This document shows, piece by piece, positions 63,912 to 64,000 of a stretch of DNA of 64,000 nt. Both the position numbers and the translations under genes were made by a program. The stretch is from positions 851,501 to 915,500 of the forward strand of contig JAJGOT010000199.1 of the NCBI GenBank assembly GCA_022457155.1. Direction: 5' to 3'. This DNA comes from Cladopsammia gracilis (taxonomy: Eukaryota; Cnidaria; Anthozoa; Scleractinia; Dendrophylliidae). Position 1 is the stretch's first letter. Every line of letters starts with the position of its first letter. The notes below the pieces were generated by a model. It was not told the DNA's origin. It searched no databases and worked only from the letters and a program-made list of their open reading frames with translations.

Positions 63912-64000
63912 GTAAGTTTTATTAAAGAGCTGTTTTCCAAATGCATGCCACACTGCAGAGTATATATAGTAATCCAGTAACACTGAAAAAAACTACTGCT
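63912..64000 (+). other. KIF28: Kinesin intron 15, cut by the window end
   Basis: Starts at GTAAGT after the partial FHA exon. The rest of the gene lies outside. Confidence 0.7.

Overview
The window is animal nuclear DNA, most probably from an anthozoan cnidarian and plausibly a stony coral. The signs are small exons separated by AT-rich introns, a coral-type lipoxygenase, a PAN plus glycine-rich secreted protein of a kind common in cnidarians, and a dense mix of MITEs, LINE fragments, satellites and long poly-G runs. The species cannot be named from the sequence alone.

Layout. (1) 62-1187, minus: intronless secreted PAN/Apple plus glycine-rich (ALK/LTK-type) gene with one reading-frame break. 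(2) 6437-23710, minus: a complete 15-exon lipoxygenase (668 aa) whose 7.8-kb intron 12 holds transposon debris: a Penelope-type motif, Tx1/L1-like LINE pieces, a Harbinger-like MITE, a decayed tyrosine-recombinase retroelement with split direct repeats, and a possible small nested exon. (3) 24803-25370, minus: CR1-like LINE fragment. (4) 28934-34065, minus: TMEM106 family gene, 7 exons, with a Kolobok-like fold-back element in intron 3. (5) 34158-37850, plus: mitochondrial ribosomal protein uL16m (MRPL16), head to head with TMEM106. (6) 37.9-46.4 kb: mostly gene-free, with satellite and minisatellite arrays and MITEs. (7) 46518-48236, plus: Hey/HES-like bHLH-Orange repressor, 5 exons. (8) 51052-53835, plus: prefoldin subunit 5, 6 exons, with a GC-AG intron and a 249-bp palindrome just upstream. 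(9) 56351 to beyond the window end, plus: kinesin-3 motor (KIF28-like), 15 exons visible, whose first intron is a textbook U12-type AT-AC intron.

The genes do not form a pathway. They are unrelated neighbours: oxylipin synthesis, a lysosomal membrane protein, mitochondrial translation, a Notch-type transcriptional repressor, a chaperone subunit and a transport motor. Exon models for LOX, TMEM106, HEY-like, PFDN5 and KIF28 were built by hand from splice sites, and reading phase is continuous through every junction. The least certain coding call is the first MRPL16 exon.

Most unusual: the AT-AC intron; the Kolobok-like element carrying the start of a THAP domain; the A1-core-B1-A2-B2 element; a ~105-112 bp satellite at eight places in both orientations; and an N-terminal acylation-type motif on the lipoxygenase. 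I did not find a new defence-type or operon-like system.
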